Source of the DNA: Druceiella hillmani
Lineage: Eukaryota; Arthropoda; Insecta; Lepidoptera; Hepialidae
DNA: 64,000 bases
NCBI GenBank assembly: GCA_039881145.1
Contig: JAYKKI010000027.1
Location: 24,563,001 to 24,627,000 of the forward strand
Direction of reading: 5' to 3'
Positions 1 through 12,639 of this stretch are shown here, in pieces. The notes under the pieces are model-generated. The model had not been told where the DNA came from, ran no database searches, and worked only from the letters and a program-made list of their open reading frames with translations. Positions within the stretch are counted from its first letter, which is position 1, and each line of letters opens with the position of its first letter. The translations under genes and the position numbers were made by a program.

Positions 1-149
1 CTATAAGTCTATATGCGAAGGAAGTCGAGAGCATAGCTAGTGTTTTAATATTGTTATAAATAATTTTAGGTGAAACAGGTATTTTCTAGAAAAATTTATT
101 TTCATTCAAAAAAAGTTGTCGATTATGGTAATGATTTGTAATCTGACAA

Positions 150-1300
150 ACAGATATGTATCTTATCTAACATTCTCATTTCTTATTTTGATACTATCAT
201 CCTATAGTGTTTTGGTGTTAACCCCGCCGAAATAGGCGTGAATGATATATCTAGTTGATAAAGTTATTTCAATATTATTATAATAATATAATTATATAAC
301 AGTAATAACTTCGAAAAGATGAAAAATTTGCCTCTAAAAATTTGCCGAAATATTCAGTCAAGAATCTTTAATCGAGCAAAACTCGTATTATTTATTTAAG
401 AAATGGCACAGGGAAAAAAATATAAAACTTGATTTAATGTTTTTTCCACTATAATCTCATCGAGTTATCGTCATTCCATCTAATGCTCATTTATAAATTT
501 ATAATATAATAAAACTAATATGACTCTACTTGATCAACTAATTTCTGGGAACATTATTTGTATTACATTTTTATGAACATTAATATATAAATCATTACAT
601 AATTCAACTAATTTTTATGAATATTAATATTCCGACTTTCGGTTTCACTTTAATAGTGTATATGTAACTTATAGTAATTTGAATATATCTCACAAGGTTT
701 TATTTAAAAATCTTATATATAATATAAACATTCCTTACTCTCTAGTTTATTGAAAATTGAATATATTTGGCATTAATTTTGTAGAAGATTCGTTATTCAC
801 ATTTAATGAAACTACGTGATGTAATATAATTTCAAATTTCTTTAATTTCTTTTCCTCGAAAATATATCTTTGCTAATAGCCCATCTGAAGATGTAATACA
901 ACGAAACCTAAGTTGTGGTAAAGAAATTTAAGAAAGTGGAAATAATACTACATCACATGGTTTCATTTAATTGTGAAATGATAACTAACACTATAGATGC
1001 GAAAGTGAATTTTAATTCTTATTTATTTCTCGCAATACTAAAGACTAGTGAGAAAAACATTTCGTCTCGGAAAACACACATTTTCTTATGAAATAACAAA
1101 AAAATATTCTTAACGACTACCTCGTAACGCCGCCTCTATGTTATTTTTAAGCAACATCTTTCTTAACTCATTGAAATGGAATTAGAAATATTCACTGTAC
1201 GATCATAAACCAATTTAAAGTAGACGAAAATGCAGGCAACCGTTAAAAATAAATATTTCGCCCTGACAATTATTCTCCTCGTCGGCAAAAACTTAGTTTT
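150..1300 (+). repeat. Block P of unit 1 (partial)
   Basis: Non-coding segment that aligns by eye, in order and orientation, with 24380-26300, 40890-42600 and 50680-52060. Anchors are the stretch ending in a conserved 'catcgagttatcgt' type sequence near 460-475, the 'gatgcgaaagtgaat' stretch near 995, and the 'acgatcataaa...' stretch near 1200. The start of the unit lies before the window. Copies are diverged and interrupted by unit-specific insertions. No reading frame is kept between copies, so I treat it as duplicated non-coding DNA. Confidence 0.65.
740..985. mobile_element. Palindromic MITE-like element, copy 1
   Basis: Left arm about 796-852 and right arm about 920-980 are inverted copies of each other (both end in a 'taatgaaac' / 'gtttcattta' edge). 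The middle contains the 'ctaatagccc...gaagatgtaataca' sequence that recurs at 53717-53760. The flank 'attgaatatatttggc' is also shared with 53560. This suggests a short non-autonomous DNA element about 170-250 bp long. Target-site duplications were not identified. Confidence 0.55.
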
Positions 1301-1489
1301 TTTACTTAATTATAGTAAAAACTATCTCTTTTTATAAAAAAAAAGAAAATCAAGTGTATTGTACAAATTTCAACCATTCTGTTGAAAGATTCTCAACTTT
1401 CAAGAGTTTAATTTGTTAATTTCACCAACAATAACTATATTAAGATTATTGAGGGTTATAAAAGTTGGTTTAACTTTTTATTTACGATA

Positions 1490-1660
1490 CAAGGACGTGA
1501 ATTGAAGCTACTAATAATCGTGTAGGTTATCGCTATTCCAACGTTTTGAATTTTTATATAAAGCTTGTTTTAAGCAACGAACTTTTTGGCACCGAATGCA
1601 AAGTGATGAACATTTAGCGTGACAATAACCTACTATGCGGAATGCATTTAGACAATTTTG
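1490..1660 (+). repeat. M1-type dispersed repeat, forward, diverged
   Basis: Shares 'ctactaataatc', a 'gaac..ttt' stretch and 'gacaataacctacta' with 22740-22915 and 39840-39960, in the same order. These three are forward relatives of a roughly 240-bp repeat that also occurs inverted at 9300-9560, 31690-31930 and 54200-54460. Function unknown. Confidence 0.5.
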
Positions 1661-4080
1661 AAAACTCTTTAATGCCTTTAGTTTGTTATTGCTCTTACGT
1701 TAAATTTGCAGGCAATTTCTTCTAAGCTCCCAAACTTCTTAATGTTACGAGAAAAATAAGAAATATTATTTAAATTTCCAAATTCGGAGATGAATTCAAT
1801 TACGTAACAAGATATATGAAAGTTCATGTGCATAATTAATACTGGAAGCTAATAAATTATAAAATGTGCTCTAATGTTCTGAATATGCTGTAAGAAAAAA
1901 TCAGGATTATATCATAAACGAAATAGCTATGAAACCTATTAAACATTCCATAAATTCTTTCACCCATAACGATTAAATTCTGGTTAATAGAATGAAAAAA
2001 TACATAACAATTTTCATTCACCCACTTACACCATAATTCAAATAATTGTATCTATCAAACTTGTTTACTAGTTTCTTATATTTTATTTCAGGTATTTTCG
2101 GAATATTTTTGAACTAATTTCATACGATATATATATCTACAAGTAAAAATACTGCAAACTAAATAAAAAAAATGTAAGGTGTTGAGTTAATAATACTTAT
2201 GACGTTTAAATGAGAAAATATTTGAGATTGCAATAAAAATAATTGACGACTAAATAAAATCCCATAAACAACTATGACAAATTGTGAAAAATATGACAAT
2301 TTCTCTATATAAAACCATTTATATTTTTTCTCGTTTACCTTTTCGATGTGCTTTCACAACTTTTTATTGAGAATTATTTATACTTGTGCTTATGACAATA
2401 TCAAAATGTCATAAAAGCATAATTTGATGCAAAATGCTTAGCCTTTATATAATATATAAAACAATAAAATATTACCACGATGTATATTTTACATAACGCC
2501 ATTTATTTAACAAAAGTAGCGGGAAATCAAAATGACAAACCTTGAAATATTTCTTAAAGAACATATTGACAGTAGTGCCATTTTAATTAACAGTGAAATG
2601 ACAAAATTTTGTTTTCAAGAAATAGTGGAATTTCTGCAGACGTGCAACAGGAGAAACATCAGAATTTATTGATTAAGAAGCGAAATAAAAAGAAGCGTAA
2701 TCCAGCATAAGCGTAACCTATACCCTGAGGGGTAAATTATAATGAAACGTAATTTTATTAAGCAATTGCTTATAAAATGCTCTGCACTTAAGTTTGTCAC
2801 TGCCAACTTTATTAAAAAGTCTAATTCTTCCTTGGCGGAATTCGACATTTTTTTAGTGTATATGCAAAACCGTAGTTAAATGACAAAAGGCACCAACGGA
2901 AACAGGTTCACCTTCTACAATAGAAAGCAAACAATTTATTTGCATACAAAAAATGCTAATTTTCAGACGCTCGTATCTGAAACTGAAAAACGCAACCCTT
3001 ATGACATCACTTCCGGCTGGATAAGTAAGTCTATCACGGCAGATTTTCTAGAAATAATGCGAACGAGAAACTTGACATTGGCATTTAATATATTCTATTA
3101 ATTCACATTTTTTGCACAAGCTAACTAAACAAAATAAACAAAATATTAATTTCTTTTTTTATAATTTTGAAAGACTTATTACGGGAATACAAAAATATTA
3201 TTTTAAACATTTTAAATTTATATTTAAAAATACATTTTAAAAATATCCGAAAGTGGAGTATTCCCTCTTCTTTTTCCTGAAACTTTTGAATCAAAAATCA
3301 TGAATAAAATATATTTTTAAGTTTACCGAATAATTAAAGCAGTTATCCTAGACCTTATATTTTAAAGCATTATGTTTTTATGTCTCTGAAAGTGTGATGT
3401 AGTTGGCTATGTATTGATATCGTGAAAAATGAATATTCATAAATGGTTTAATTTTGTTACTTTATACCCTTATATATTTATAACTTCCTAAATGTGTACG
3501 AGCAATATGTGTAATATGTACGGTAGAACGAATTCTATTAGTACTTGAAAGGTTTTTTAATATTATAAATATTAATTATTATTATATTTTTGGCCTATTT
3601 GCATTTGCAATCAATGAGATACGAAAAACATGCATAAAAGTAATTTCTTAAAAAAATTACATTCCAGGCAATAACATTTCCCAAATATCTTACGTTTGTT
3701 ATATGAGAAGTAACATTATCCTTAACTGCGTTTTAATTAATGAAAACATGCTGGATTATTTCTAATAAATATTACTTAAATTACGTTTTTTTGCACTTGG
3801 ATGCTGTGGTTTTGTTGTTACATAATACTCGTATGTTTATCCAATACTCGACGATATCATTTATGTCCTCATGATTAAAATGTTTTTTTATAGTCTTATA
3901 CGTTTTAATTGTTGTGCATGGATATTTACCGGTCTGATTAACTATATTTATGCGGCGGGCTATTTTAAAGTTTCCATATCAGAAGAGAGAACAGATATTT
4001 AATAAATAAAATAGGTTCTGAATTAGAGAGGTGTCGAGGACACGATGAGCACATGGCTGTTCAGAATTTTCAATGCTCTA
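1661..4080. other. AT-rich stretch with weak duplicate traces
   Basis: No gene seen. A stretch near 2690-2740 ('cgtaat.cagcataag...') resembles 27060-27110 of unit 2, consistent with the tail of block P. A stretch at about 3290-3560 resembles 32290-32540, which in unit 2 lies between M1 and M2, so unit 1 may be rearranged here. Short open frames at 2666-2848 and 2880-3101 have no recognisable content. Confidence 0.4.
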
Positions 4081-4087
4081 TCGCGTA

Positions 4088-4130
4088 CATATATAAATAT
4101 ATATATATATATATAGTAATATATATTATT
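4088..4130. repeat. TA-rich microsatellite
   Basis: Interrupted run of alternating t and a. Confidence 0.8.
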
Positions 4131-4218
4131 CTACGAACTCCAATGCAACTACATAAGTTTTAGTGGGGTACTAACCACTTAGGTTTACAATTACTAAGAA
4201 AGTATCGATAGTCAATTC

Positions 4219-4857
4219 AAAATTTTTCATTCCTCATCAGTTCGTGCCTTAAAATTATGATTTGCAAAATGAAAAAAACTAAACACCCTATTTTGTAAAT
4301 AAGACAGTAGTATTGCTTTTAAAAGAATTTAATCTTTCTTTTTTAAATGTTAATTTCTTCTTTTTATCATAATTTTTGATAAATAATAAATATAATTTTT
4401 AAAATCTTTGAGTCCAATCAAAAAATGTTAGGATTATCGGTATTAATTGGTTTTAAGTAAAACAGATGTTCAGAAGAAACTTTCAACTAAAAATAAAACA
4501 GGTGCATACAGTATTGTGGTTTATTTACAAAGTAAGTCATCTAGAAGATTAGTTTGTTTGAATAATGTAAGCATAATTATATGATTATGTATCCAATCTT
4601 CAATGTGTATAATTAGGGGAAAGCAAATGAAAACGATTACAAATAAAATGAAATAAATGACAAAAGCAAAAAAAGAAAATAAACTTAATTTTATATGGTT
4701 TTATTGCGTGATGTAATAATCGTTGTATATACTTTTATGTGATTTGATTGAAATAATTTACGTTCAGAAAGATACTTGAAATTTCTTTTAGCTATTACAA
4801 GTATAATGTCTCGCCTGCGGCTTACTTGCTTTCATGTTCTTTGTAGTCTGAATGAAA
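4219..4857 (+). repeat. Left arm of 640-bp inverted repeat
   Basis: Inverted copy of 6297-6938, matching over essentially its full length with scattered substitutions (roughly nine in ten bases agree by eye). Outer edge is 'aaaatttttcattcc', inner edge is the 'gcctgcggcttacttgctt...gtctgaatgaa' sequence. Unit 2 has the equivalent of the right arm only (29120-29460), so this left arm looks like the derived, inverted copy. RNA reading through both arms would fold into a long hairpin with a loop of about 1.4 kb. Confidence 0.85.
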
Positions 4858-6028
4858 TAAATTAAACTAAACAATGGAATGAAATTGACTCTGATTAGTG
4901 TTAACTTAACATCGTGGACAAATTAAAATTGTTAGCTGCGTTGATAAATCCAACAAGACTCGTGCTGCTTTCCAAACCAATTCATATTCTCGTAAAACTC
5001 GCAGAGAAATAACAAAAAACATTCTAATAATAGTGATGATAAGAAACAAATAATAACAATAAAAAATAAGCTCTTTAGATGTGTATTAATAACTATGTAC
5101 AACTATAAACATTGTAAACAAAAATATACCCACGCTCGCACAATCCCAAAATTCACAATATATTAGTCGTGGGGATAGTTAGCATAACTTGTCCGACATA
5201 AATGTAAGCATCACCAACCTAGCAAGTTTAAAGCGAGTCTTCATTTTTAAAAACCATAATTTTTTTAGCACTACTAATTATTTTTTTTTCAGAAAATTAT
5301 TTTTTTTTCAGAAAATTCCTTTATTTTAGATAAGTAGAGAGAGGTTGTTCCATAATGCCATGAAAGTACATATTAAGTTCCATTGGTAGCTCATATTTTA
5401 AAAGTAATAACTGTTTCTACATTATGCTAATTGCATTATCTACTTATTAGCTGTGTTATGCATTTTGAGTAATTTTATATTATACTAATATAATATCACT
5501 CAAAACAAAGTTTGTGAACAATTCTTATCAAAAACAAAGTTTGTGAACAATTCTTTTACTATCTAAATACCTAATCAACGATACGTATTATGGTTATACG
5601 TTCTGAGTATTCTGTGATTATTTAAGTAGATAATGATATAAAATATTCGTATGTATAAGATAGCAAAACTGATTAGAAATAAATTACATTAGTGGTCCAT
5701 ATTCATATGTTTATAAGTATTATACATACAACACACATATCCTGGTATACCAAAAATGTATTATTTTGTAGAAAAGTTGGACAAAATTTGCAAAAAACCA
5801 AATTGGAAAGACATAATTTTGTTTATTACCATAATAGGATAAATATATTCCAAACTATTTGGAGTCAAGAAATGTCACAAACGACACAGAAAATATTATA
5901 TATGATGATGACATGACAAAAGTACCTGACTTCTGAATACATATGCGATATTCTGAGATATATAGAGAAAATTTCTAAATATTTCGGAATACTTTAACAC
6001 AACAGTATTCTCTTAGCAGAGGATCCTA

Positions 6029-6059
6029 CCTATCTTTGCATACTAGATGCAAGGATAGG
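6029..6059. repeat. Hairpin, 13-bp arms
   Basis: Arms 6029-6041 and 6047-6059, loop 'actag', one mismatch. There is no U-run, so it is not a terminator-like structure; the role is unknown. Confidence 0.7.
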
Positions 6060-6252
6060 AACGTTAAACAAAATCAAAATTAAAAAATAACTCGTCAAGT
6101 TATTATAGAGCTATGTAAGTACTCATAAGGAATTAGAAGAAATGTTATATTATAACGGTAAGTGTTGAATGTATAGACACTTTTATCTGTATTGACATAA
6201 GTCTGACGTACATTATGTATCTATTATATATCGAACGCAAGTATTAGTTATA

Positions 6253-6255
<3 letters not shown>

Positions 6256-6290
<35 letters not shown>
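6256..6290. repeat. TA microsatellite
   Basis: Uninterrupted alternating t/a run abutting the right arm of the large inverted repeat. Confidence 0.9.
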
Positions 6291-6292
<2 letters not shown>

Positions 6293-6296
6293 TATA

Positions 6297-6938
6297 TTCA
6301 TTCAGACTACAAAGAACATGAGAGCAAGTAAGCCGCAGGCGAGGCATTATACTTGTAATAGATAAAATAAATTTCAAGTATCTTCCTGCGCAGAGGTGAA
6401 TTATGTCAATCAAAACAAATAAAAGTATATACAACGATTATTACATCACCCAATAAAACCATATAAAATTAAGTTTATTTTCTTTTTTGCTTTTGTCATT
6501 TATTTCATTTTATTTGTAATCATTCTCATTTGCTTTCCCGTAATTATACACATTGAAGATTGGATACATAATCATATAATTATGCTTACATTATTCAAAC
6601 AAACTAATCTTCTAGATGACTTACTTTGTAAATAAACCACTATACCGTATGCATCTATTTTATTTTTAGTTGAAAGTTTCTTCTGAACATCTTTTTTACT
6701 TAAAACCAATTAATGCCGATAATCCTAACATTTTTTGATTGGACTCAAAGTATTTAAAAATTATATTTATTATTTATCAAAAATTATAATAAAAAGAAGA
6801 AATTAACATTTAAAAAAGAAATATTAAATTGTTTTGAAAGCAACACCACTATCTTATTAACAAAATAGAAGGTTTAGTTTTTTTTCATTTCGCAAATCAT
6901 AATTTTAAGGCACGACCTGATGAGGAATAAAAAATTTT
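6297..6938 (-). repeat. Right arm of 640-bp inverted repeat; start of block Q
   Basis: Inverted mate of 4219-4857. Its second half aligns directly with 29120-29460 in unit 2 (shared 'gacttac.ttgtaaataaa' and 'catttc..aaatcat' stretches), so this arm is in the ancestral position and orientation. Confidence 0.85.
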
Positions 6939-8040
6939 CACAAATCTGGAAAAACACTGCGTTAGATAGGTTTGAACTTAACATTTGGACAAAATCAGTA
7001 ATCCTGAATTGTGATGACGTTTTTAATAATGTTAATTTAATTCTTCGAATGAAAATGAAACCTGGAGTTACACCCCATCCAACTCTTTATTTTTAAAATA
7101 CATAACTTTTTTAATAAATTTTGTAATTGTTTTACTACTGGTTTTAAATGAACTTATATTTTATTGATACTTTACTAAAACAACAAATTGAGGAACAATT
7201 AATTACTACATTGAGAATTATTTGTTAAATCAAATAATGATGTTTATCGAAATTTCCATGTAAGTTAGTAAGTAGTAAAAATTGGTGAACGCTGCTACAT
7301 TGATGACCTAAAAGAATTCTTTCACAAACTTAATAAGGTGCTTATTTATCATGCGTAATTAAGTAATCTTTTGCAAGTTAATATTTACATTATTATTTAA
7401 GTTTAATACAATTAAATTCCAATGTGAAAGTAAAAAAAAAATATTTGAATAAAGTTTAAGCCGATAGCCCGAATTCCCCTCACGTTACACGTATTTTAAT
7501 AATGGTCTAGATATCTCATTATACTTTATGTAGGTTATTAAAACGAAGGTTTACCTTTCAGGAATTTTTCTGCACGATAAACTAATTTTATACATCAAGA
7601 CGTTAAAAGAACTCTCATAATAAGATTTCATTTTATATTATAACCTATTTAGGATATTTTCCATAATTAATTTCGTGGCATAAATTTTTTCTACGTATGT
7701 ATTTTATTAATTACTACCTTTTACACGCAGCTTTGCATCTGCTTTTAGTTATAAACTTGTAGGGAAAAATTAAAATCTTAATTTTTTTTCATTTTCAAAT
7801 AAGATTTTTCTCAAACGAATAAGATTTTCCGAGATAAAAGTATTCTATATTATTTTTTGATTTGTTAACTAACTTCAAATTGGTCTGAATTGTCAGTTGA
7901 TAATATTGTTTTATGAACTTCAGGACGCAAATTTTAAATGTTACTAATATTTTCAATCTATTTTGTAAGCTTTAGAGAGGATAGAATTATTTTTAAATTT
8001 TTTAACAATATTTAATAATATTTTTATTGTTTAACTACCT
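6939..8040 (+). repeat. Block Q of unit 1 and AT-rich tail
   Basis: The 7000-7460 part aligns with 29480-30680 of unit 2. The best anchor is 'aaaaattgg.gaacgct.ct' followed by 'taaaagaattcttt' at 7276-7325 against 30508-30555. Nothing recognisable follows from 7460 to 8040. Confidence 0.55.
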
Positions 8041-8393
8041 GTTCCCCCGACTTCATTTGCGTGGAATTCGGAATAAGAGAATTTATAAAAAAATATTTTT
8101 TCTTATTTTTCGTAGAATTCTATGAGTAAATAAAATGGGCGCGAAATCGGTTCCACCACTTCTGATATTAGCGTGCACAACACACTTAAAATAAAGATTG
8201 ACAAACCTTTATTATTTGTGAACCGACTGAAATAAAACCGCACTTAAACGTTAGCCCAAAACTAATCTAAAAACTGCATCCAAAACGGTTCAGCCGTTGT
8301 TGAGATTAGTGTATACAATGAAAATACGCACAGACAAATAGACAAAAATTATAAAAACTGTTCTTTTAGGCTTAAAAATATGTCTCTAGTAGT

Positions 8394-8396
<3 letters not shown>
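8041..8396 (+). mobile_element. Insect LINE 3' tail (RTE-like), degraded
   Basis: Begins with 'gttcccccgacttcatttgcgtgg' style sequence and ends with 'cggttcagccgttgttgagatta' followed by 'cagacaaatagacaaaaatt' (split by other bases). This arrangement is typical of 3' untranslated tails of RTE-like LINEs in Lepidoptera. A second partial copy of the 'atcggttcc..c..ttctgatattagc' stretch lies at 8150-8185 and again at 8672-8705. The element abuts an AT/GT microsatellite, as LINE tails often do. There is no reverse transcriptase remnant here. Confidence 0.5.

Positions 8397-8480
<84 letters not shown>
8397..8480. repeat. Compound (AT)n(GT)n microsatellite
   Basis: About 30 AT repeats followed by 12 GT repeats, directly after the LINE-like tail. 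Confidence 0.95.
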
Positions 8481-9267
8481 AATTAATATATAATAGTACT
8501 ATTTTACTTACAGTATACACAATTATACAATATACTAAAAAACGCTAAACACTACTTCGATATGAAAAATTCACTTTTTACTATTTATCACTGTCCACTT
8601 TCGTATTCTCCGTGTCTTGATTTAAAACTAATTTTTAATATCCATCTATACACTATATATAAAACTACACCTATATCGGTTCCGCTTGTTCTGATATTAG
8701 CATTCGTAATGAACCTAAACTAAAAGTTGACGTATCTTTTCTATTTGTTTCCGATTGAAATGAAATAAGAAATTTTTTCTTAAAAAAACTGCTGCTAAAA
8801 TATTAAATCAAATCTTTGGTATCTCCTTCTTTAAGACGTAATTGGTATTTACTATCTGCAAAAGGACTAAATATCAGCATTCAATTTCAATCTATCTTTT
8901 AAAATATAAAACTTCTCTAGATATTAATCCCATTCTTTAAGTGTTTTGTACTACGCTATTCTTGCCAAATACTAAAATAATGACTTAGGAAAACTTTACC
9001 TAGACGTAATTTTGGGCTCTTTTAAATGTATGGAAATCTCGTGAGGTAGCGCTTAAAATAATTTTAATTGGATTTGTTCTTGACATAATATACTTGAGGG
9101 AAAATGAAATATATATAATTGCTTTAAAACTTTAGAGAATTAGATAGTCGACACTTTAAAATGAAAAATTCTTTACAAAAGAAAACTTTTACAAGGGAAA
9201 TTTCCATATTAAAGGTGCATTATTTGAATTAGGATTATTACTTAAAGATCTGAAGAAAATAAGTTGT
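8481..9267. other. AT-rich interval with a LINE-tail scrap
   Basis: The 8640-8710 part repeats the LINE-tail-like sequence seen at 8150. Otherwise I see nothing beyond weak similarity of 9110-9260 to the sequence just upstream of M1 in units 2 and 3b. Confidence 0.4.
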
Positions 9268-9830
9268 TTGCACAAAATAAAAAAAAGCTTAGTAAATTCA
9301 ACTGTAGTAAAACATTTATTTATAGTTGGCAGTATTTTACCAAATGACAAAGTTTCCACCAAATGCAAAGTAGTTTATTGTTATGTTAATTATATGTCAA
9401 TTTTCCTCTGGCCCTGTGGGAACTTCCTCGCCTTATATCAGCATAAATAAATATTCAGGGCGCCAGACTTGCGCCACTCTACTTGATTATTGGCTGCTCC
9501 AGCTCGAGCTGGGAACATTCAGTAAAAAGTTTCAAGAAATTTTTAAATCTTATCGATATGCATGAATAAAATTGAAAGGTCTGTCCATGATTTTTGAATT
9601 TTCACCTTCTAAATATTATTCCGTTTAAATATTTATCCGTTTTTGTTAAATCAAAAGGCTTCAAAATTATTTTGATGATGGTATTTGATTCCTTGAAACA
9701 TGTCTACATACAATTATCCTCGAGGCTGTGATACCTAAACATATGCATTACCTAGTCCATTCTGAATATCAAACATAGGTCAAATGTGCGTTCAAATGTA
9801 ATGAAATCTGAAAACGTTCCTATATTTTTC
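9268..9830 (+). repeat. Block M1 of unit 1
   Basis: Aligns with 31660-32200 and 54180-54850. Core anchors are 'aatgacaaagtttc.accaaat.caaagtagtttatt', 'tatatcagcat.cataaatattcag', 'gattattggc' and, about 330 bp on, 'gatgatggtat...cctgtctacat'. The core is also an inverted relative of the forward repeats at 1490, 22740 and 39840. Two open frames cover the core in units 1 and 2 in the same phase, but the unit 3b copy is frame-broken, so coding is unlikely. Confidence 0.75.
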
Positions 9831-11260
9831 TACGATTACTTCATTATATGGATAGTGCCTAATTTACTTTTAGACGATATCTATATTTTCGATTATATTT
9901 CACGGGACGCTAGGTAAGACACATTAATAAACATTTAATTAATCTCATATTTTCATATTTTACCCCTTAATGCGAATTTCGTTCGCATTTAAGAAGTACG
10001 ATCAAAACTTAATGAATAAAAGTTTTATAATATCGCGTTAAATAGCGTACTTTAAATCAACAAACTTTGCTAATGAATGATCAGATTAAAATTAAACAGT
10101 AATGATAAATGTGTATGAATGCTATGAACTGTTATATTTGGAGGTAATTCAGACGACCTAATGTCTATACTGGATACTGGTATGCACACTCCGCGGCTTC
10201 CCTACGTGAAACTATCCAAACAGTATTTAACGGTGTGTGGATTGGTCAATATACACCATGACCGAGGGTTCTAAAACTCCAGATATATTAAAATTAGGTC
10301 TACAGAATTAACGACTTTTTTCTATGGGCTACAAAAGTTCTTACACACTGGATGTGAGAATGAAGATGACATACGTAATTGGCCATGCTGGTTAGATTCC
10401 CCATATATCAGCACCATATCCAAATATTAAGCTTTACTAAAATTAACCTCCAAGCGTTTCAACGTAAAGAAAAATCAATGATTGTAAAGAAACACACACA
10501 TGAACGCAAATAGAAAACCAATACAGGAGATATAAGTATTAAACTCAAAATAAAAGAAATAATTTTTACTATAATAATTGTCGTGTAAGTCATTTAAACA
10601 AGAAAAAAACCATATACTTTCATACCTCGGCGGCTTAAAAGAAACCTCAGTTTTAAGAATTTCGTAATTTATCGGTAATAATACCAAAGCCGCGCCGCCA
10701 ACACTATAGCGTCGGACGATTTCGCAATAATGATTATTTATATTGAAAAGTTTTTATGAAATTTTTACGTGATCCTACTCTTTGATCTATGAAATAACAT
10801 TTTATTAATATATGTGCATATATGAAGCATTTTTGAGTAAGAGAGTGCCTTTGAAACTTTTTGCCTTTGAAATTATGACTTTGACAGTAATACTTTTTCA
10901 GAAACAGTTGAGAATATTCCCTAAGTGCCTGAATATTTTCTACTCAGATTGATATAATCCCTTGTATAGAAACGTTTTTCGTTACAATTTGGGTATATAT
11001 ATATATACCCTTAATTAGGCGGATTAAAAATATTGCCAGTTACCCTGAAAAGATAGTAAAAATAAAAAAGTAGAAAAATTAATACATCATTTAAATAATA
11101 TTAAATTGCTTTATTGTAATTAATTTTAAGTCCAATACCTAAACTTTGACTTTAAATTAAAAAAAAATAACTAAACTTCCACACCCTCTTAAATTTACTA
11201 ATGTTTGGCAGAGCGGAGAAAAAAAAATCAGATTCTTCTGGTTTGCACCTAATAGACTAT
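9831..11260. other. Unassigned stretch before piggyBac remnant
   Basis: No gene recognised. There is a small hairpin at about 9970-9990 ('aatgcgaa' / 'ttcgcatt') and a 'gggtatatatatatataccc' palindrome near 10990-11011. The stretch 10150-10420 is less AT-rich than its surroundings and may be an old element, but I cannot name it. The open frame at 10475-10687 on the minus strand has no recognisable features. Confidence 0.35.
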
Positions 11261-11269
11261 ATTTCGCGC

Positions 11270-12511
11270 TTAGCTTTGGAGCGATGCCTCTCTTCTTATT
11301 ATTTCATCAATAGCCTTATCGTTATAAATTTTGGAAAATAAAATGAGAGCTTTGTTGATTTAGGAACATAAAATGCCATAGTTATTTGATTGTAAAATTC
11401 AAAAAGTGAAGAAAATTCTTTTTTATTTTTATTAGGCAAAAATTCTATTGAAATATTGAATTTTCTTTTATTCAAAATACCAACTAGAGTAAATTTGTAT
11501 TTCGGTATAAATAACTTCTTGGCAAGTTTTATATTAGTGTACTAGTTTTCAGTTGTAATATTACCGCCACTGCGTTTGATTGGCTCAACTAGACGTTTCA
11601 CTATGTCTCCTGGAGAAATCGATATTCGATATTTTCCCTGTAGTTGTTTACTAGAATATATCATAAACCTTACATAATTAATAAGTTTTTGAGTCAACCA
11701 TTGCCTGAACGTTTATGTTGTATATATTTGGCTTATTAGACATATAAGCTTTTATTTTGAAACGACCACGAAAACTAACCGATCGCTCATCAATAGTTAA
11801 AGTCTCGCCAGGGGAATAAGCTGCTAAAAACTTGACTTCCAAAATTATACACAAATTTCTAATAGCTGCTTAATTATGAAACTTCTGTCTTTCCTCTCTA
11901 TTAGAAGTATCATCAAATCATAAACATCTTAGTAAAAATAAAAAGAATTTGAAGGATATTGTCAGCCGAAACATTTCTACGCTTGATCAATCTCGTGCCC
12001 ATAAATCGATAAAATTCTCAAAAGAATTTCTGAGGGCTCCAGCTATACACTAAGCCTAAAAGTACCTTTATTTACACAACATCGGTAGGAAGTGCCTCTC
12101 GAAATCGCTGAAAGTTATCTTGTGTCTTGTCAAAATAAAAATTAGTATTCATGACAAGACGTTCAATAACTTCACTGTCAAAAAATAATTAGAAACATTC
12201 TATCCATGCAATTTAACATTTCTGACATATTGTTTGACCCTGGTAGACGAATAATAACATTTTATGCACGGGTAATTACCGCATTTGATGGTGCTTCTTC
12301 CTTCAACTTCAGGACATTTCTTTGAGTGTGCCTCGATAAATAATAATTACCTTCCGATGATTCAGGAACGCCATTCTTCGGAATCTCATCAAAGGGAAAT
12401 CCCTTTTCGAATTATGGTCACTATTTATAACTACGTCGTCCGAAAATTCACGAATCACTAATCGTCGGAGACTTCTTCTAGCCATTGCTGTATTTGTTTT
12501 TCTGGATCCAT
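11270..12511 (-). pseudogene. piggyBac-family transposase, degraded
   Basis: The minus strand reads, with many stops and frameshifts, as a piggyBac (PGBD-like) transposase. The start is likely the ATG at 12511 (MDPEKQIQQWLEE..., an acidic N-terminus). The segment at 11763-11810 encodes a TIDE-x-x-VSFRGR motif, which carries the first catalytic Asp of the family. About 11680-11711 encodes 'AMVDSKTY', corresponding to the second Asp motif. About 11479-11505 encodes 'KYKFTLVG', the conserved block before the last domain, followed by 'IEFLPNK'. In living relatives this enzyme cuts and pastes at TTAA sites. Here it is dead. It occurs only in unit 1, between M1 and the RTE fragment, so it arrived after the duplications or was lost elsewhere. 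Terminal repeats were not identified. Confidence 0.85.
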
Positions 12512-12639
12512 TTTTAAACTGAAAACTATAAGAGAATTTAAAAAATTTTAAAAATTAGCAATACACGAATACAAATAACAATATCAATGCATAGTCTAAG
12601 TTTTTTGGCTTTGCCGGCAATGTAGTGATTGGTTATAGC

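Larger units (their letters stand above)
4858..6296. other. Spacer of the large inverted repeat
   Basis: AT-rich spacer without a recognisable gene. It contains a tandem duplication of an 'aacaaagtttgtgaacaattct' type unit (about 5505-5555), a doubled 'tttttttcagaaaa' unit (5278-5320), a 13-bp-arm hairpin at 6029-6059 (one mismatch, 5-nt loop) and a TA microsatellite at 6256-6290. If the whole 4219-6938 interval were a transposon this would be its interior, but no transposase trace is visible. Confidence 0.5.

Noticed and set aside
4219..6938. Autonomous DNA transposon with long terminal inverted repeats
   Set aside because: The spacer holds no transposase trace and I found no target-site duplication. 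The right arm is syntenic with unit 2, which favours inverted duplication. Kept as an alternative only.
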